64,000 bases of DNA from contig NZ_QLSV01000008.1 of assembly GCF_003268815.1 (NCBI RefSeq), positions 1 through 64,000 of the forward strand. Reading direction: 5' to 3'. This document shows positions 8,613-20,200 of this stretch, piece by piece. Source of the DNA: Flavobacterium lacus. GTDB lineage: Bacteria > Bacteroidota > Bacteroidia > Flavobacteriales > Flavobacteriaceae. Positions within the stretch are counted from its first letter, which is position 1, and each line of letters opens with the position of its first letter. Below the pieces are notes generated by a model. The model searched no databases and was not told the origin of the DNA. It saw only the letters and a list, made by a program, of their open reading frames with translations. The translations under genes were made by a program, and so were the position numbers.

Positions 8613-11438
8613 TTAAAAAAGTATTTTGTGCATTGATTTTGAGCCATTTTCTGAAATCACCTGAACTATCATTAACTGATTAGCTTTTGCTAATTCTGAA
8701 ATTTTTATTAAAGTAGTATTCATTTTATTCTGTTCAAACAATACTCTTCCGGCACTATCAACTATTTTAACATCTGTTATTTGCTCACCATTAGATTTTA
8801 CGGTGATTACAGTATCGTCTGCAAAACATATAATATCCTTTTTTGTAGTTACAATTGGATTTAAGCTAAGTACTTCATTTGTAAATCTCAACTCAAATCG
8901 GTCATCAAAAGTTCCAGCCTCAGTCGCAAATGCATAATTTCCCTCTTTGAGGTTATGAAAAGTAGTGGTGTATTTATCAAATAAATAAACATTTTGATTT
9001 TCAAAAAGGCCATCAAATTGATACAAATTGACAATAAATTCCCCTGACAACACAGTAGTTAATCCAAGTGCTATGATGTCATCTTGTTGAAATGGAGTTG
9101 ATTTTCCTTGAATCAACAAGCTATCTTCTCCCAATAAACTATAAAACCTAACGTCTCCAGAAAGCGTTAGCTTTGAATCATAACCCCAATCTAATCCATC
9201 AGTAGCTCCATCAACATAACCTACCATCATTTGTTTGAATTTACCATTTTGATGAATTACTTCTAACCAAAGTCGGTTTTTCTCTGCTAATGATAATGCT
9301 TGATTTCCATTGGAAGATCTAAAAAATTGTGTGTTAGAATAACCTGTTTTTAATTCTCGCATCTCGTTTGTAAATTGAACAACACCTGCTCCTCCACCAG
9401 CAACACCTTGAACCATAAAACTTTGTCCAGCACCTACAAAACGACCTGGTGTACTAGTATTTCCTCCTGTACTTTCTGACGGAAACCCTAATGGACCAGT
9501 TAAATTATAGGTAGCATAATCATCCGACGTATAATTTAACGCTTGTTGTGTAAAACCAGGATATTCAGGAATTGAACTTGGCAATGTATTGTGTGTCCAT
9601 AAACGGATTGTACCGTCTAATACAGCGCTATTAGCAATTAAAAATTCATCAATATCAATTGCTGCAGGATATGGATTTCCTATTAAATTCCAATTTCCCA
9701 ATCCCCCTTGCGCTGGTACTGAAATAATACCATTGTTTGGAACACCTTCGAAAGTTCCTTCAAAAACAGTTCCTGCTCCTGAAGTTGGATAACCGTTAGG
9801 AGCACGAATAATATAACCTTTCCCCGGAGTCATGGGAATTCCTGCAACTCCACCTACCCATGTTTGTGGGCTAGGTCCAGTTGTTAAATGATTCCAATGG
9901 TAAACTCTGTTTGCAGGAGTGCTAGGAGAAAACTGACTTGGCGTCATGCCGCTTACCGGAGAAGACCAATATGTATAATCTAATAAACGAACAGGTTGAG
10001 AATTTCTTTTGTAGATAATTTTACCTTCGTTTATAGCTGAATCATTTTTTTGAATCAAACTGGCGTTGTTTTCAAAAATTAATGTGGCAGATTCGTGCAC
10101 TTTTAACTTATCTGTAATTGACAAAACATCTCCACTTTTGATTGTAAAAATTCCTGATTCAACATATAAGGTACAAGCTTCTAAAAGACCCGTTCCATGC
10201 ATATCTGTATTAAAATCTCCATTAATCCTAACTGGCTCATTGGTAGCTGGCTCACTTCCAAAACTCCAAAATGTTCCATCCCACGTGTTGATTCCTTTTA
10301 CTTTTACTGCCGTGGAAATACGGGTTCCCTCAGCAGTTGCTTGACTACAGCCTACATGACGCACGTACCACATATCAACTTCTGATCGTTCAACAGAAAG
10401 TGTTTTGTTTATTTCTCCTACTAAAGGCAAAAAATTATCATCATCTGCATATGAATAGTACCATTGATATGTTAAACCCGTTGATTGTTCATCATTAACG
10501 ACGTGTAATTCTACATTTTCACCAGCACAGTAATTTTCACTTGAAATTACCGCATTTCCTGCTTTTGGTGCCCCGGCACATTCAAATATAAATTGAATAT
10601 TGGGACGATATTTTCTTAAAGTTGTACTAATAGCTCCAGAAGTATTAGGCGTTGATCCCGTTAACTGCATAGCACATCCATTTGTGTGATTATTTCCACC
10701 GTTAATAGAGGAAGATAAACTTCTGCTTAAAGTGAGAGCATTACTTCCTGGAGGATTTGAATGATAAATGCCCTCAAATAAATATCTACCAGCATTAAAA
10801 TTAGTTGAAGGTGAATTTGTTCTTGGATCTGATTTACAAATTTCAACAACAATACTACTTACTCCATCCCATATGAAAGGAAATTCTAAATCTATTTCTA
10901 CCCAACCTGTGTTACTAATTATTAAATTAAAAGGACTTTTTACTAATTCTAAATATTCTGCTGTTGGTGATCCATCCCAAGTGCACTCTCCTGAAGGTGG
11001 CATTTTAATTCCCCAAATATTTGTCCCGGCATATCCATCATAAGTTGCAATCGTATGCCCCATTTTAATTGTTATGTTTTGCATCTCGTAATTTGGCAGG
11101 GTAAACATGCTACTAAATCCAACTACATTAAAAGCTAAGGAAGTAATTTTTCGATATCCTGCATCCTCCGCTAGAAATAATTCATCTGCCTCATAAAGAA
11201 ATTGAACACGATAATCTTTTTTACTGGAAATAAAAGGAGAGGGCGACCAATTGGCTGAAGTCGAACCTATGTGATTTGAAGCCGAAGTAGGAATTCCCCC
11301 TAGACCATTACTCAACACAAACCGGCCATCTTGACCGATTGCTTTATCAATAGACAAAACAATTAAACAAATTAATACCGCTGCTTTAAGAGTAACGCAA
11401 CAATGCTGAATCGAATTAAATTTATTTATCATTTTCAT
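8613..11438 (-). CDS. Secreted protein with Ig-like segment, GNPYPSAI-type module and T9SS type A sorting domain
   Basis: The 941-residue product begins with a signal peptide (to about residue 36, KAIGQ). Its N-terminal domain (about 37-285) resembles that of the adjacent 563-residue protein: WDGVSSIVVEICKS and KYRPNIQFIF are shared landmarks. An Ig-like segment follows (CAGENVELHV), then a stretch with NTWDGTFWSFGSEPATNEPVRINGD and an LKVHESATLIFENNASL beta-helix-like turn. The module LLDYTYWSSPV, GKGYIIRAPNG, NLIGNPYPAAI, GQSFMVQ, FFRSSN, MMVGYVDGATDG follows at about 480-780. The C-terminus (VKIVDSAGRVLFEQ ... SMHKILF) is a T9SS sorting domain. The start could be Met1 or Met3. Function unknown; a cell-surface or secreted role is inferred from the domains. 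Confidence 0.88.
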   Translation of the reverse strand: MKMINKFNSIQHCCVTLKAAVLICLIVLSIDKAIGQDGRFVLSNGLGGIPTSASNHIGSTSANWSPSPFISSKKDYRVQFLYEADELFLAEDAGYRKITSLAFNVVGFSSMFTLPNYEMQNITIKMGHTIATYDGYAGTNIWGIKMPPSGECTWDGSPTAEYLELVKSPFNLIISNTGWVEIDLEFPFIWDGVSSIVVEICKSDPRTNSPSTNFNAGRYLFEGIYHSNPPGSNALTLSRSLSSSINGGNNHTNGCAMQLTGSTPNTSGAISTTLRKYRPNIQFIFECAGAPKAGNAVISSENYCAGENVELHVVNDEQSTGLTYQWYYSYADDDNFLPLVGEINKTLSVERSEVDMWYVRHVGCSQATAEGTRISTAVKVKGINTWDGTFWSFGSEPATNEPVRINGDFNTDMHGTGLLEACTLYVESGIFTIKSGDVLSITDKLKVHESATLIFENNASLIQKNDSAINEGKIIYKRNSQPVRLLDYTYWSSPVSGMTPSQFSPSTPANRVYHWNHLTTGPSPQTWVGGVAGIPMTPGKGYIIRAPNGYPTSGAGTVFEGTFEGVPNNGIISVPAQGGLGNWNLIGNPYPAAIDIDEFLIANSAVLDGTIRLWTHNTLPSSIPEYPGFTQQALNYTSDDYATYNLTGPLGFPSESTGGNTSTPGRFVGAGQSFMVQGVAGGGAGVVQFTNEMRELKTGYSNTQFFRSSNGNQALSLAEKNRLWLEVIHQNGKFKQMMVGYVDGATDGLDWGYDSKLTLSGDVRFYSLLGEDSLLIQGKSTPFQQDDIIALGLTTVLSGEFIVNLYQFDGLFENQNVYLFDKYTTTFHNLKEGNYAFATEAGTFDDRFELRFTNEVLSLNPIVTTKKDIICFADDTVITVKSNGEQITDVKIVDSAGRVLFEQNKMNTTLIKISELAKANQLMIVQVISENGSKSMHKILF

Positions 11439-12306
11439 AGTATTAGGGCATGTATTAAAATTTTATTATCCTAATTTAAATCATAACAATAGTGTTCAAC
11501 TAAGTTTACTTAGCAGTACTATTAAAAAAAAACTTTTGTGGTATTTGTTTGGTTAGCTTACATTATTTATTACCCAAATGAAAAATGTAGGTTTATTTAA
11601 CATTTTTTAATAAATTATTGTTACTAAATTCTTAATAAAAGCAAGAAAAACACATTTTTAGACAACTTCTATACAAATGTTAAATTATTGTAAATTAACA
11701 ACATACAATCAAACTTACTCTGAATTAATTAAAATCTTAATTTATTTGTCAAAATTACACTACTACTTCTCAGTAATAAATATTCGACGATTAAATGTTA
11801 AAAAAATCGATGAAATACACTATTACGGTATTAAGTCGATATATTTTGCCATTTACAGATTTGGGGGATAAAAACTAGATTACATTGCAAAATTAAACGA
11901 AAAAGCTATATCGAAAAATACCTACAAATAGGTATTTTCTTCAAAATTCTATTTTTACAACTTCTTATTTTAAATTGAAAAACAAACACGAGTGAGATAC
12001 GTAATTTATACTTTTATGGTTTGTATTAAGGAAGAATTTTATATTTATACTCTATAGACTTGAAGTCCATAATAGGATTAGAAAGGTAAACTAAAAGTAT
12101 CCTAGGTTGTCGAACTATATTTTTCGCTACGATTCACACAAATTTGCATGAATTAATTTGTGCAATTCTTGTACTTTACGGCAAATTTTTTAGAGCCTAA
12201 AAGGGAAATTCACTAAAAGTACCTAGTATTAAACTGTACTTAAGACCAATAAAAAAACCTTCGATTTTCTCGAAGGTTTTCTCGTTTTTGTACTTTTTTT
12301 TAAAAA
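11439..12306. other. 868-base intergenic region with no convincing gene
   Basis: The stretch is very AT-rich. A plus-strand frame at 11677-11871 has low-complexity content and no recognisable features, so I do not call it. Near the right end there is an inverted repeat CACAAATT/AATTTGTG (12137-12144 with 12155-12162). There is also an imperfect direct repeat CTAAAAGTATCCTAG (12091-12105) and CTAAAAGTACCTAG (12213-12226). I see no tRNA or coding signal. Confidence 0.6.
12254..12280 (-). terminator. Intrinsic terminator of the rpoB-rpoC-DUF3467 unit
   Basis: An 11-bp perfect stem AAAACCTTCGA/TCGAAGGTTTT has a 5-base loop. On the minus strand it is followed by T residues. It lies 26 bases after the DUF3467 stop at 12307 and ends the long RNA polymerase transcript. 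Confidence 0.9.
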
Positions 12307-12618
12307 CTAAGCCTGTCCTGTTGGTCCAAAATTAAGGGGAACCTGTGGTTGGTCTGAGTCTTTTATTTCTCCGTGAGCTATTTCAAATCGGTGAATATTT
12401 TCTCCAATAGCTTTCAACAAGCGTTTAGCATGCTGTGGCGTAAGGATAATTCTGGATTTTACTTTTGCTTTGGGAACACCCGGCATTAGTGTTACAAAAT
12501 CCAATACAAATTCTGATGCTGAATGATTAATGATGGCCAAGTTAGAATAGATTCCTTCGGCTATTTTTTCATCTAGTTCAATATTGATTTGTCCTGGTTG
12601 TTGATTGTTCTCGCTCAT
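12307..12618 (-). CDS. DUF3467 family protein encoded next to rpoC
   Basis: This is a 103-residue soluble protein without signal peptide or membrane segment. The core (INIELDEKIAEGIYSNLAIINHS, EFVLDFVTLMPG, KSRIILTPQHAKRLLKAI) matches the DUF3467 family, which in Bacteroidota is commonly found immediately downstream of rpoC. It starts 4 bases after the rpoC stop, so the two are co-transcribed and probably translationally coupled. The molecular function is not established; the position suggests an accessory role in transcription or simply co-expression with RNA polymerase. The intrinsic terminator at 12254-12280 closes the unit. Confidence 0.9.
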   Translation of the reverse strand: MSENNQQPGQINIELDEKIAEGIYSNLAIINHSASEFVLDFVTLMPGVPKAKVKSRIILTPQHAKRLLKAIGENIHRFEIAHGEIKDSDQPQVPLNFGPTGQA

Positions 12619-12622
12619 GGTA

Positions 12623-15600
12623 TTAATAATTATATTCTTCTTTTGCAGCCATCAATTCGTTATAATCTTCTTTTGATCCAACGATGTTGTTGTCATATTC
12701 TCTCATACCGGTTCCGGCAGGAATTCTATGTCCAACAATTACATTTTCTTTTAAGCCTTCTAACGTATCTATTTTTCCTGCCACCGCCGCTTCGTTTAAC
12801 ACTTTTGTTGTTTCCTGGAACGATGCCGCAGAAATAAACGATTTCGTTTGAAGCGAAGCTCTCGTAATTCCTTGAAGAACGGGCGTAGCTGTAGCTGTAA
12901 TTACATCACGAGCCACAACAAGGTTTTTATCTTCACGTTTTAACAACGAGTTTTCGTCACGCAATTCTCGCGGCGTAATCATCTGTCCTGGCTTCAAGTT
13001 TTGAGAATCACCGGCATCTTCAACTACTTTCATACCAAATAATTTATCATTTTCTATGATGAAATCTTTTGTATGAGCCAATTGTTCTTCTAAGAATAAG
13101 GTATCTCCCGGATCTTCAACTCTTACTTTACGCATCATCTGACGGATAACTACCTCAAAGTGCTTGTCGTTGATTTTTACCCCTTGTAAACGATATACCT
13201 CTTGAATTTCATTTACCAAATACTGTTGAACAGCAGATGGTCCTTGAATTCTTAAGATATCTTCCGGTGTAATGGCACCATCTGACAAAGACATACCCGC
13301 TTTTACGAAGTCATTTTCCTGAACCAAAATTTGGTTAGATAATTTTACTAAGTACTTTTTAATTTCACCAAATTTAGATTCGATGATGATTTCACGGTTA
13401 CCTCTTTTAATTTTTCCAAAGGAAACAACACCATCAATTTCAGAAACCACAGCCGGGTTGGATGGATTACGAGCTTCTAAAAGTTCGGTAATCCTTGGAA
13501 GACCTCCTGTAATATCCCCCGCTTTTGATGAACGTCTTGGGATTTTTACTAAAATTTTTCCGGCTTTAATTTTCTCACCATCATCAACCATCAAGTGGGC
13601 TCCAACTGGTAAGTTGTATGAACGAATTAATTCTCCGTCCTTTCCGTAAATCAATAAAGTTGGAATTAACTTTTTGTTTCTTCCTTCCGAAATTACTTTT
13701 TCTTGGAAACCGGTTTGCTCATCGATTTCAACTTGGAACGATTGTCCTTGTTCTAAATCTTCGTAAGCAATTTTTCCGGTAAATTCAGAAATAATAACTC
13801 CATTATATGGATCCCATTTACAGATTGTTGTTCCTTTATCTACTGTTTGTCCATCTTTTACAAAAATGGTAGAACCGTAAGGAATGTTATGGGTATTTAA
13901 TACGATTCCCGTATTTTCATCCACTAATTTTAATTCAGTTGAACGAGAAATTACGATGTCAATTGGATTTCCATCAGCATCTTCGCCTTTTACTGTTTTT
14001 AAATCGTCTAATTCTAATCTACCTTTGAAACGTGTTACAATGTTTGACTCTTCAGACATACCTCCAGCAACTCCTCCAACGTGGAACGTTCTAAGTGTTA
14101 ACTGTGTACCCGGTTCACCAATTGATTGTGCAGCAATTACACCAACTGCTTCACCTTTTTGAGTCATTCGTCCTGTTGCTAAGTTTCTTCCATAGCATTT
14201 TGCACAGATTCCTTTAGCGGCTTCACATGTTAATGGTGATCTTACTTCTACTCTTTCTAGAGGAGAAGCTTCAATCGCTTTCATAATTGCTTCGGTAATT
14301 TCATGCCCACCTTGAATCAATACTTCTAAATTCAATGGATTGATTACATCTTGAAGTGCAACACGTCCTAAAATTCTTTCACCAAGTGTTTCAACAATTT
14401 CTTCATTCTTTTTCAAGGCAGAAACTTCGATTCCTCTTAACGTACCACAATCTTCTGTGTTTACAATAACATCTTGAGAAACGTCATGTAATCTTCTTGT
14501 TAAGTATCCAGCATCGGCCGTTTTTAAAGCCGTATCGGCAAGACCTTTACGAGCACCGTGCGTAGAAATAAAGTATTCTAAAATGGATAGACCTTCTTTA
14601 AAGTTAGAAAGAATCGGGTTTTCGATAATTTCTCCACCACCCGCGGTTGATTTTTTAGGCTTAGCCATCAAACCACGCATACCGGTTAACTGACGAATTT
14701 GTTCTTTAGAACCCCTTGCCCCAGAGTCAAGCATCATATATACCGAGTTGAAACCTTGTTGGTCTTCACGGATATTTTTCATAGCTAATTCTGTTAACAA
14801 AGCATTTTTAGAAGTCCAAACGTCAATAACTTGATTGTATCTTTCATTGTTAGTAATCAATCCCATGTTATAGTTCATGGTGATTGCATCTACTTCTTCT
14901 CTTGCATCGGCAATCAATTCTTGTTTTTGGTGCGGAATAATAATATCCCCTAAACTGAATGATAAACCTCCACGGAAGGCAAATTTGTACCCCATGTCTT
15001 TCATATTATCCAAGAAAGCAGCGGTTGTTGGTACATTGGTTACCGATAAAATTCCACCAATAATATCTCTTAATGATTTTTTGGTTAAAACTTCGTTGAT
15101 ATATCCTGCAGCTTCCGGTACTACTTCATTAAATAAAACTCTACCAGCAGTTGTTTGAATTAATTTATATACTAATTCTCCCTTTTCATTAAAATCTTTT
15201 GCTCTAATTCTCACACGAGCGTTCAGTTCTAATCTTCCTTCGTTTAAAGCAATATTTACTTCTTCGGCAGAATAGAATGTTAAGCCTTCGCCTAAAATCT
15301 TGTGTTCCGGAGTCGACAAACGTTCTTTGGTCATATAATATAGACCCAAAACCATGTCTTGTGATGGAACTGTAATTGGAGCTCCGTTTGCAGGATTCAA
15401 GATATTGTGAGAAGCCAACATTAATAGTTGCGACTCCAAAATAGCTTCCGGCCCAAGTGGCAAGTGAACTGCCATCTGGTCACCATCAAAATCCGCGTTA
15501 AAAGCTGTACAAACTAATGGGTGTAATTGAATTGCTTTTCCTTCGATTAATTTTGGTTGAAATGCTTGAATACCTAAACGGTGTAACGTTGGAGCACGGT

Positions 15601-16933
15601 TTAGTAATACTGGATGACCTTTGATTACATTTTCAAGGATGTCCCATACTACTGGCTCTTTTTTATCGATAATTTTCTTAGCCGACTTCACTGTTTTAAC
15701 GATTCCTCTTTCGATTAATTTTCGAATAACGAATGGTTTATACAATTCAGCAGCCATATCTTTAGGCAAACCACATTCGAACAATTTCAATTCCGGTCCA
15801 ACAACAATTACTGAACGAGCAGAATAATCTACACGTTTTCCTAATAAGTTTTGACGGAAACGACCTTGTTTACCTTTCAATGAATCTGAAAGCGATTTTA
15901 ATGGTCTGTTTGATTCTGTTTTAACAGCTGAAGCTTTACGTGTATTATCAAATAATGAATCTACTGCTTCTTGCAACATACGTTTTTCGTTTCGTAAGAT
16001 AACTTCTGGAGCTTTAATCTCCATTAATCTTTTTAAACGATTATTACGAATGATTACACGACGGTATAAATCATTTAAATCTGATGTTGCAAAACGACCA
16101 CCATCAAGCGGAACCAACGGACGTAATTCTGGCGGTATCACCGGAATTACTTTTAAAATCATCCATTCCGGACGGTTTTCTCTGTTTAGATTTGCTTCAC
16201 GGAACGATTCAACAACTTGAAGACGTTTTAATGCTTCCGTTTTTCTTTGTTTAGATGTTTCATTGTTAGCCGCATGACGTAAATTATATGACAATTCATC
16301 TAAATTTGTTCTTGCTAACAAGTCCATAATACACTCAGCACCCATTTTGGCGATGAATTTATTTGGATCATTATCATCTAAATATTGATTTTCCATCGGA
16401 AGAGTATCTAAAATATTCAAATATTCTTCTTCGGTTAAAAAGTCTAATCTTGAAAGTGATTCACCTTCAGCATTTTGAGCAATACCGGCTTGAATTACTA
16501 CGTATCTTTCGTAGTAAATAATCATATCTAATTTCTTAGATGGCAAACCTAAAATGTATCCAATTTTGTTTGGAAGCGAACGGAAATACCAAATGTGAGC
16601 GATTGGCACCACCAAATTGATGTGTCCAACTCGATCACGACGTACTTTTTTCTCAGTAACTTCTACTCCACAACGGTCACATACGATTCCTTTGTAACGA
16701 ATTCTTTTATACTTCCCACAAGCACATTCATAATCTTTTACAGGTCCGAAGATTCGTTCGCAGAAAAGACCATCGCGTTCCGGTTTGTGGGTTCTATAAT
16801 TGATTGTTTCAGGTTTAAGTACTTCTCCTCTTGATTCAGCCAAAATAGATTCTGGTGAAGCAAGACCGATAGTAATTTTGTTAAACCTCTTTACGGGATT
16901 TTTGTCTTTATTATTGTTTCTATTATTCATCAT
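12623..16933 (-). CDS. rpoC: DNA-directed RNA polymerase subunit beta'
   Basis: RpoC forms the clamp, bridge helix and active site of RNA polymerase. I chose the start at 16933 ([17 protein letters not shown], 1436 residues). An in-frame ATG at 16978 would add 15 residues ([15 protein letters not shown]) that look like translated leader. In numbering from 16933, the N-terminal zinc site is CACGK ... CDRCG near residues 70-88. The catalytic NADFDGDQM motif with its three Mg-binding aspartates is at about 479-487. The second zinc site is C-GTL ... [13 protein letters not shown]. The family's KPKKS and [13 protein letters not shown] motifs are present. It follows rpoB after a gap that contains a heptad-repeat hairpin and precedes DUF3467 by 4 bases. 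There is no frameshift or missing key residue. Confidence 0.97.
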   Translation of the reverse strand: MMNNRNNNKDKNPVKRFNKITIGLASPESILAESRGEVLKPETINYRTHKPERDGLFCERIFGPVKDYECACGKYKRIRYKGIVCDRCGVEVTEKKVRRDRVGHINLVVPIAHIWYFRSLPNKIGYILGLPSKKLDMIIYYERYVVIQAGIAQNAEGESLSRLDFLTEEEYLNILDTLPMENQYLDDNDPNKFIAKMGAECIMDLLARTNLDELSYNLRHAANNETSKQRKTEALKRLQVVESFREANLNRENRPEWMILKVIPVIPPELRPLVPLDGGRFATSDLNDLYRRVIIRNNRLKRLMEIKAPEVILRNEKRMLQEAVDSLFDNTRKASAVKTESNRPLKSLSDSLKGKQGRFRQNLLGKRVDYSARSVIVVGPELKLFECGLPKDMAAELYKPFVIRKLIERGIVKTVKSAKKIIDKKEPVVWDILENVIKGHPVLLNRAPTLHRLGIQAFQPKLIEGKAIQLHPLVCTAFNADFDGDQMAVHLPLGPEAILESQLLMLASHNILNPANGAPITVPSQDMVLGLYYMTKERLSTPEHKILGEGLTFYSAEEVNIALNEGRLELNARVRIRAKDFNEKGELVYKLIQTTAGRVLFNEVVPEAAGYINEVLTKKSLRDIIGGILSVTNVPTTAAFLDNMKDMGYKFAFRGGLSFSLGDIIIPHQKQELIADAREEVDAITMNYNMGLITNNERYNQVIDVWTSKNALLTELAMKNIREDQQGFNSVYMMLDSGARGSKEQIRQLTGMRGLMAKPKKSTAGGGEIIENPILSNFKEGLSILEYFISTHGARKGLADTALKTADAGYLTRRLHDVSQDVIVNTEDCGTLRGIEVSALKKNEEIVETLGERILGRVALQDVINPLNLEVLIQGGHEITEAIMKAIEASPLERVEVRSPLTCEAAKGICAKCYGRNLATGRMTQKGEAVGVIAAQSIGEPGTQLTLRTFHVGGVAGGMSEESNIVTRFKGRLELDDLKTVKGEDADGNPIDIVISRSTELKLVDENTGIVLNTHNIPYGSTIFVKDGQTVDKGTTICKWDPYNGVIISEFTGKIAYEDLEQGQSFQVEIDEQTGFQEKVISEGRNKKLIPTLLIYGKDGELIRSYNLPVGAHLMVDDGEKIKAGKILVKIPRRSSKAGDITGGLPRITELLEARNPSNPAVVSEIDGVVSFGKIKRGNREIIIESKFGEIKKYLVKLSNQILVQENDFVKAGMSLSDGAITPEDILRIQGPSAVQQYLVNEIQEVYRLQGVKINDKHFEVVIRQMMRKVRVEDPGDTLFLEEQLAHTKDFIIENDKLFGMKVVEDAGDSQNLKPGQMITPRELRDENSLLKREDKNLVVARDVITATATPVLQGITRASLQTKSFISAASFQETTKVLNEAAVAGKIDTLEGLKENVIVGHRIPAGTGMREYDNNIVGSKEDYNELMAAKEEYNY

Positions 16934-17031
16934 AGTTTTTACTATTGATTTATTTGCAATTAAAAAATTGATTTTCATTTATGTCAAAACTAACTTCTAA
17001 CCATAAACACTACCTCGAATTACTTCTCTAA

Positions 17032-17052
17032 ACTTCAAGCCTTTCTTGAAGT
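17032..17052 (-). other. Small perfect hairpin in the rpoC leader
   Basis: An 8-bp perfect stem ACTTCAAG/CTTGAAGT with a 5-base loop lies about 100 bases before the rpoC start. No strong T run follows on the minus strand, so a terminator is unlikely; RNA processing or chance are possible. Confidence 0.4.
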
Positions 17053-17132
17053 GCTAATTATAAAAACATTTGTTTCTATAAAAAATCGGAACGGTTTACG
17101 GGTATAAATCCTGAAAACTAATTTAAAAAAGC

Positions 17133-17195
17133 GGTCAGTGGTCAGTTTTTAGTAAGCAGTATCAAACTGAACACTAACAACTGCCTACTGACAAC
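17133..17195 (-). repeat. Inverted 7-bp-periodic CAGT/ACTG repeat between rpoB and rpoC
   Basis: On the plus strand CAGT, CAGT, TAGT and CAGT begin at 17136, 17143, 17150 and 17157, exactly 7 bases apart. ACTG, ACTA, ACTG and ACTG then begin at 17166, 17173, 17180 and 17187, again 7 bases apart. The two halves pair symmetrically about 17163, and the variant TAGT faces the complementary ACTA. On the minus strand the hairpin is followed by six Ts (17125-17130), so it resembles an intrinsic terminator placed between rpoB and rpoC. Similar CAGT heptad repeats occur dispersed in other bacterial genomes. Confidence 0.75.
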
Positions 17196-17200
17196 TTGTA

Positions 17201-20200
17201 CTATTCTTCTAATCGAATGTCTAAACCAAGACCTTTCAATTCGTGCATTAAAACGTTGAATGATTCTGGTAATCCCGGCTCCGGCATTGGCTCACCCTTC
17301 ACGATTGCTTCGTACGTTTTTGCTCTACCGATTACGTCATCTGATTTTACCGTCAATATTTCTCTTAAAGTACTAGAAGCTCCGTATGCTTCAAGAGCCC
17401 AAACCTCCATCTCTCCAAAACGCTGACCTCCAAATTGAGCTTTACCACCCAATGGTTGTTGCGTAATAAGCGAGTACGGTCCGATAGAACGTGCGTGCAT
17501 CTTATCATCGATCATATGTCCTAATTTCAACATATAGATTACTCCAACTGTTGCTGCTTGGTGGAAACGTTCTCCGGTTCCTCCATCATATAAATAAGTA
17601 TGACCAAATCTTGGAATTCCTGCTTCGTCTGTCAATTCATTAATTTGATCGATTGTAGCACCATCAAAAATTGGTGTTGCATACTTTCTTCCCAAATTCT
17701 TTCCAGCCCATCCTAACACAGTTTCATAAATCTGACCAATGTTCATACGAGATGGTACACCAAGCGGATTTAATACGATATCAACCGGCGTTCCGTCTTC
17801 AAGGAATGGCATATCTTCGTCTCTTACGATACGCGCAACAATACCTTTATTTCCGTGACGACCTGCCATTTTATCACCTACTTTTAGTTTACGTTTCTTA
17901 GCGATGTAAACTTTAGCTAGTTTTAAAATACCAGCTGGTAATTCATCTCCAACCGTAATGGTGAATTTCTCTCTTCTTAACGCACCTTGTAAATCGTTTA
18001 ATTTGATTTTATAATTGTGAATCAAATCATTAACTAATAGATTGGTTTCGTCATCGGCTACCCATTGACCTTTTGTTAAGTGAGCAAAATCTTCAACGGC
18101 ATTCAACATTTTTTGAGTATATTTTTTACCTTTTGGTAAAACTTCTTCTCCTAAATCGTTCATGACACCTTGCGATGTTTTTCCGTTTACGATGTTGAAT
18201 AATTTATCAACTAATTTATCTTTTAATTCGTTGAATTTCACTTCGAACTCCATTTCTAATGAAGCCAAATCATCTTTATCTTTTGTACGCTTACGCTTAT
18301 CTTTTACGGCTCTTGCAAATAATTTTTTGTCAAGAACAACACCGTGTAATGATGGAGAGGCTTTTAACGAAGCATCTTTTACATCACCGGCCTTGTCACC
18401 AAAGATAGCACGTAATAATTTTTCTTCCGGAGTTGGATCGGATTCGCCTTTAGGTGTAATTTTTCCGATTAGGATATCGCCAGGTTTAACTTCGGCTCCA
18501 ATTCTAATCATACCGTTTTCATCCAAATCTTTTGTCGCTTCTTCTGAAACGTTTGGAATGTCATTCGTTAATTCTTCGTTACCTAATTTAGTATCACGAA
18601 CTTCTAATGAATAATCATCGATGTGGATAGATGTAAAAATATCATCACGAACAACTTTTTCAGAGATTACAATTGCATCCTCGAAGTTGTATCCTTTCCA
18701 TGGCATAAATGCTACTTTAAGGTTTCTACCGATGGCTAATTCTCCGTTTTGCGTTGCATATCCTTCGCAAAGTACTTGTCCTTTTGTAACTCTATCCCCT
18801 TTTCTTACGATTGGTTTTAGGTTAATACACGTACTTTGATTGGTTTTTTGAAATTTAATTAATTGATATGTTTTATCATCTGAATCAAAACTCACCATAC
18901 GTTCTGCATCCGTACGATCATATTTAATGGTAATTTTTTCAGAGTCAACATATTCTACTACTCCATTTCCTTCGGCATTAATTAATACTCTAGAATCTGA
19001 GGCAACTTGTCTTTCTAAACCTGTACCAACAATTGGAGCTTCAGGACGTAACAATGGTACGGCCTGACGCATCATGTTTGATCCCATCAATGCACGGTTC
19101 GCATCATCGTGTTCCAAGAAAGGAATTAACGATGCTGAAATCGACGCAATTTGGTTTGGAGCAACGTCTGTGTAATGAACAACATTTGGTTCAACTACCG
19201 GGAAATCGCCTTCTTCACGAGCAATAACTTTATCTGCAGTAATTTTTCCATTAGCATCCATTTCAATGTTTGCTTGAGCAATCATCTTACCTTCTTCTTC
19301 TTCAGCACTTAAGTAAATTGGTTCGGATTTTAAATCAACCACACCATTCGTTACTTTACGATAAGGTGTTTCGATGAATCCCATTCCGTTTACTTTAGCA
19401 TAAACCCCAAGTGAAGAAATCAAACCAATGTTTGGTCCCTCAGGCGTTTCAATCGGACAAAGACGACCATAATGGGTATAGTGAACGTCACGCACCTCGA
19501 AACCGGCTCTCTCTCTCGAAAGACCACCTGGTCCTAGTGCAGACAATCTTCTTTTGTGTGTAATCTCCGCCAATGGATTGGTTTGATCCATAAATTGAGA
19601 TAACTGGTTGGTTCCGAAGAAAGAATTGATTACCGATGATAATGTTTTGGCATTAATCAAATCGATTGGTGTAAACACCTCGTTATCTCTAACGTTCATT
19701 CTTTCGCGGATAGTTCTGGCCATACGAGCAAGACCTACACCAAATTGTGCAGAAAGTTGTTCACCAACTGTTCTAACACGACGGTTTGACAAGTGATCAA
19801 TATCATCAATATCTGCTTTAGCGTTGATTAATTCAATCAAATATTTGATGATAGTAATAATATCCTCTTTGGTCAACACTTGTTTTTCCATTGGGATATC
19901 CAAACCTAATTTTTTGTTCATTCTATAACGACCAACTTCACCTAAGTTATAACGTTGATCTGAGAAGAATAACTTATCGATAATACCACGTGCGGTTTCT
20001 TCATCCGGCGGTTCTGCATTACGCAACTGACGGTAGATATGCTCAACGGCTTCTTTTTCTGAGTTGGTTGGATCTTTCTGTAAAGTATTGTGGATAATGG
20101 CATAATCAACTTGATTATTATCCTCTTTGTGCAACAGAATAGATTTTACATTAGAATCGATAATTTCTTCGACATTATCTTTGTCGATAATAGTATCACG

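Noticed and set aside
11677..11871. Plus-strand 64-codon reading frame in the large intergenic region
   Set aside because: Low-complexity AT-rich translation (many I, Y, K, L, N), no signal peptide, domain, promoter motif or start context.
16934..16978. Longer rpoC start adding 15 residues
   Set aside because: The extra residues ([15 protein letters not shown]) do not resemble RpoC; the [10 protein letters not shown] start fits the family better.
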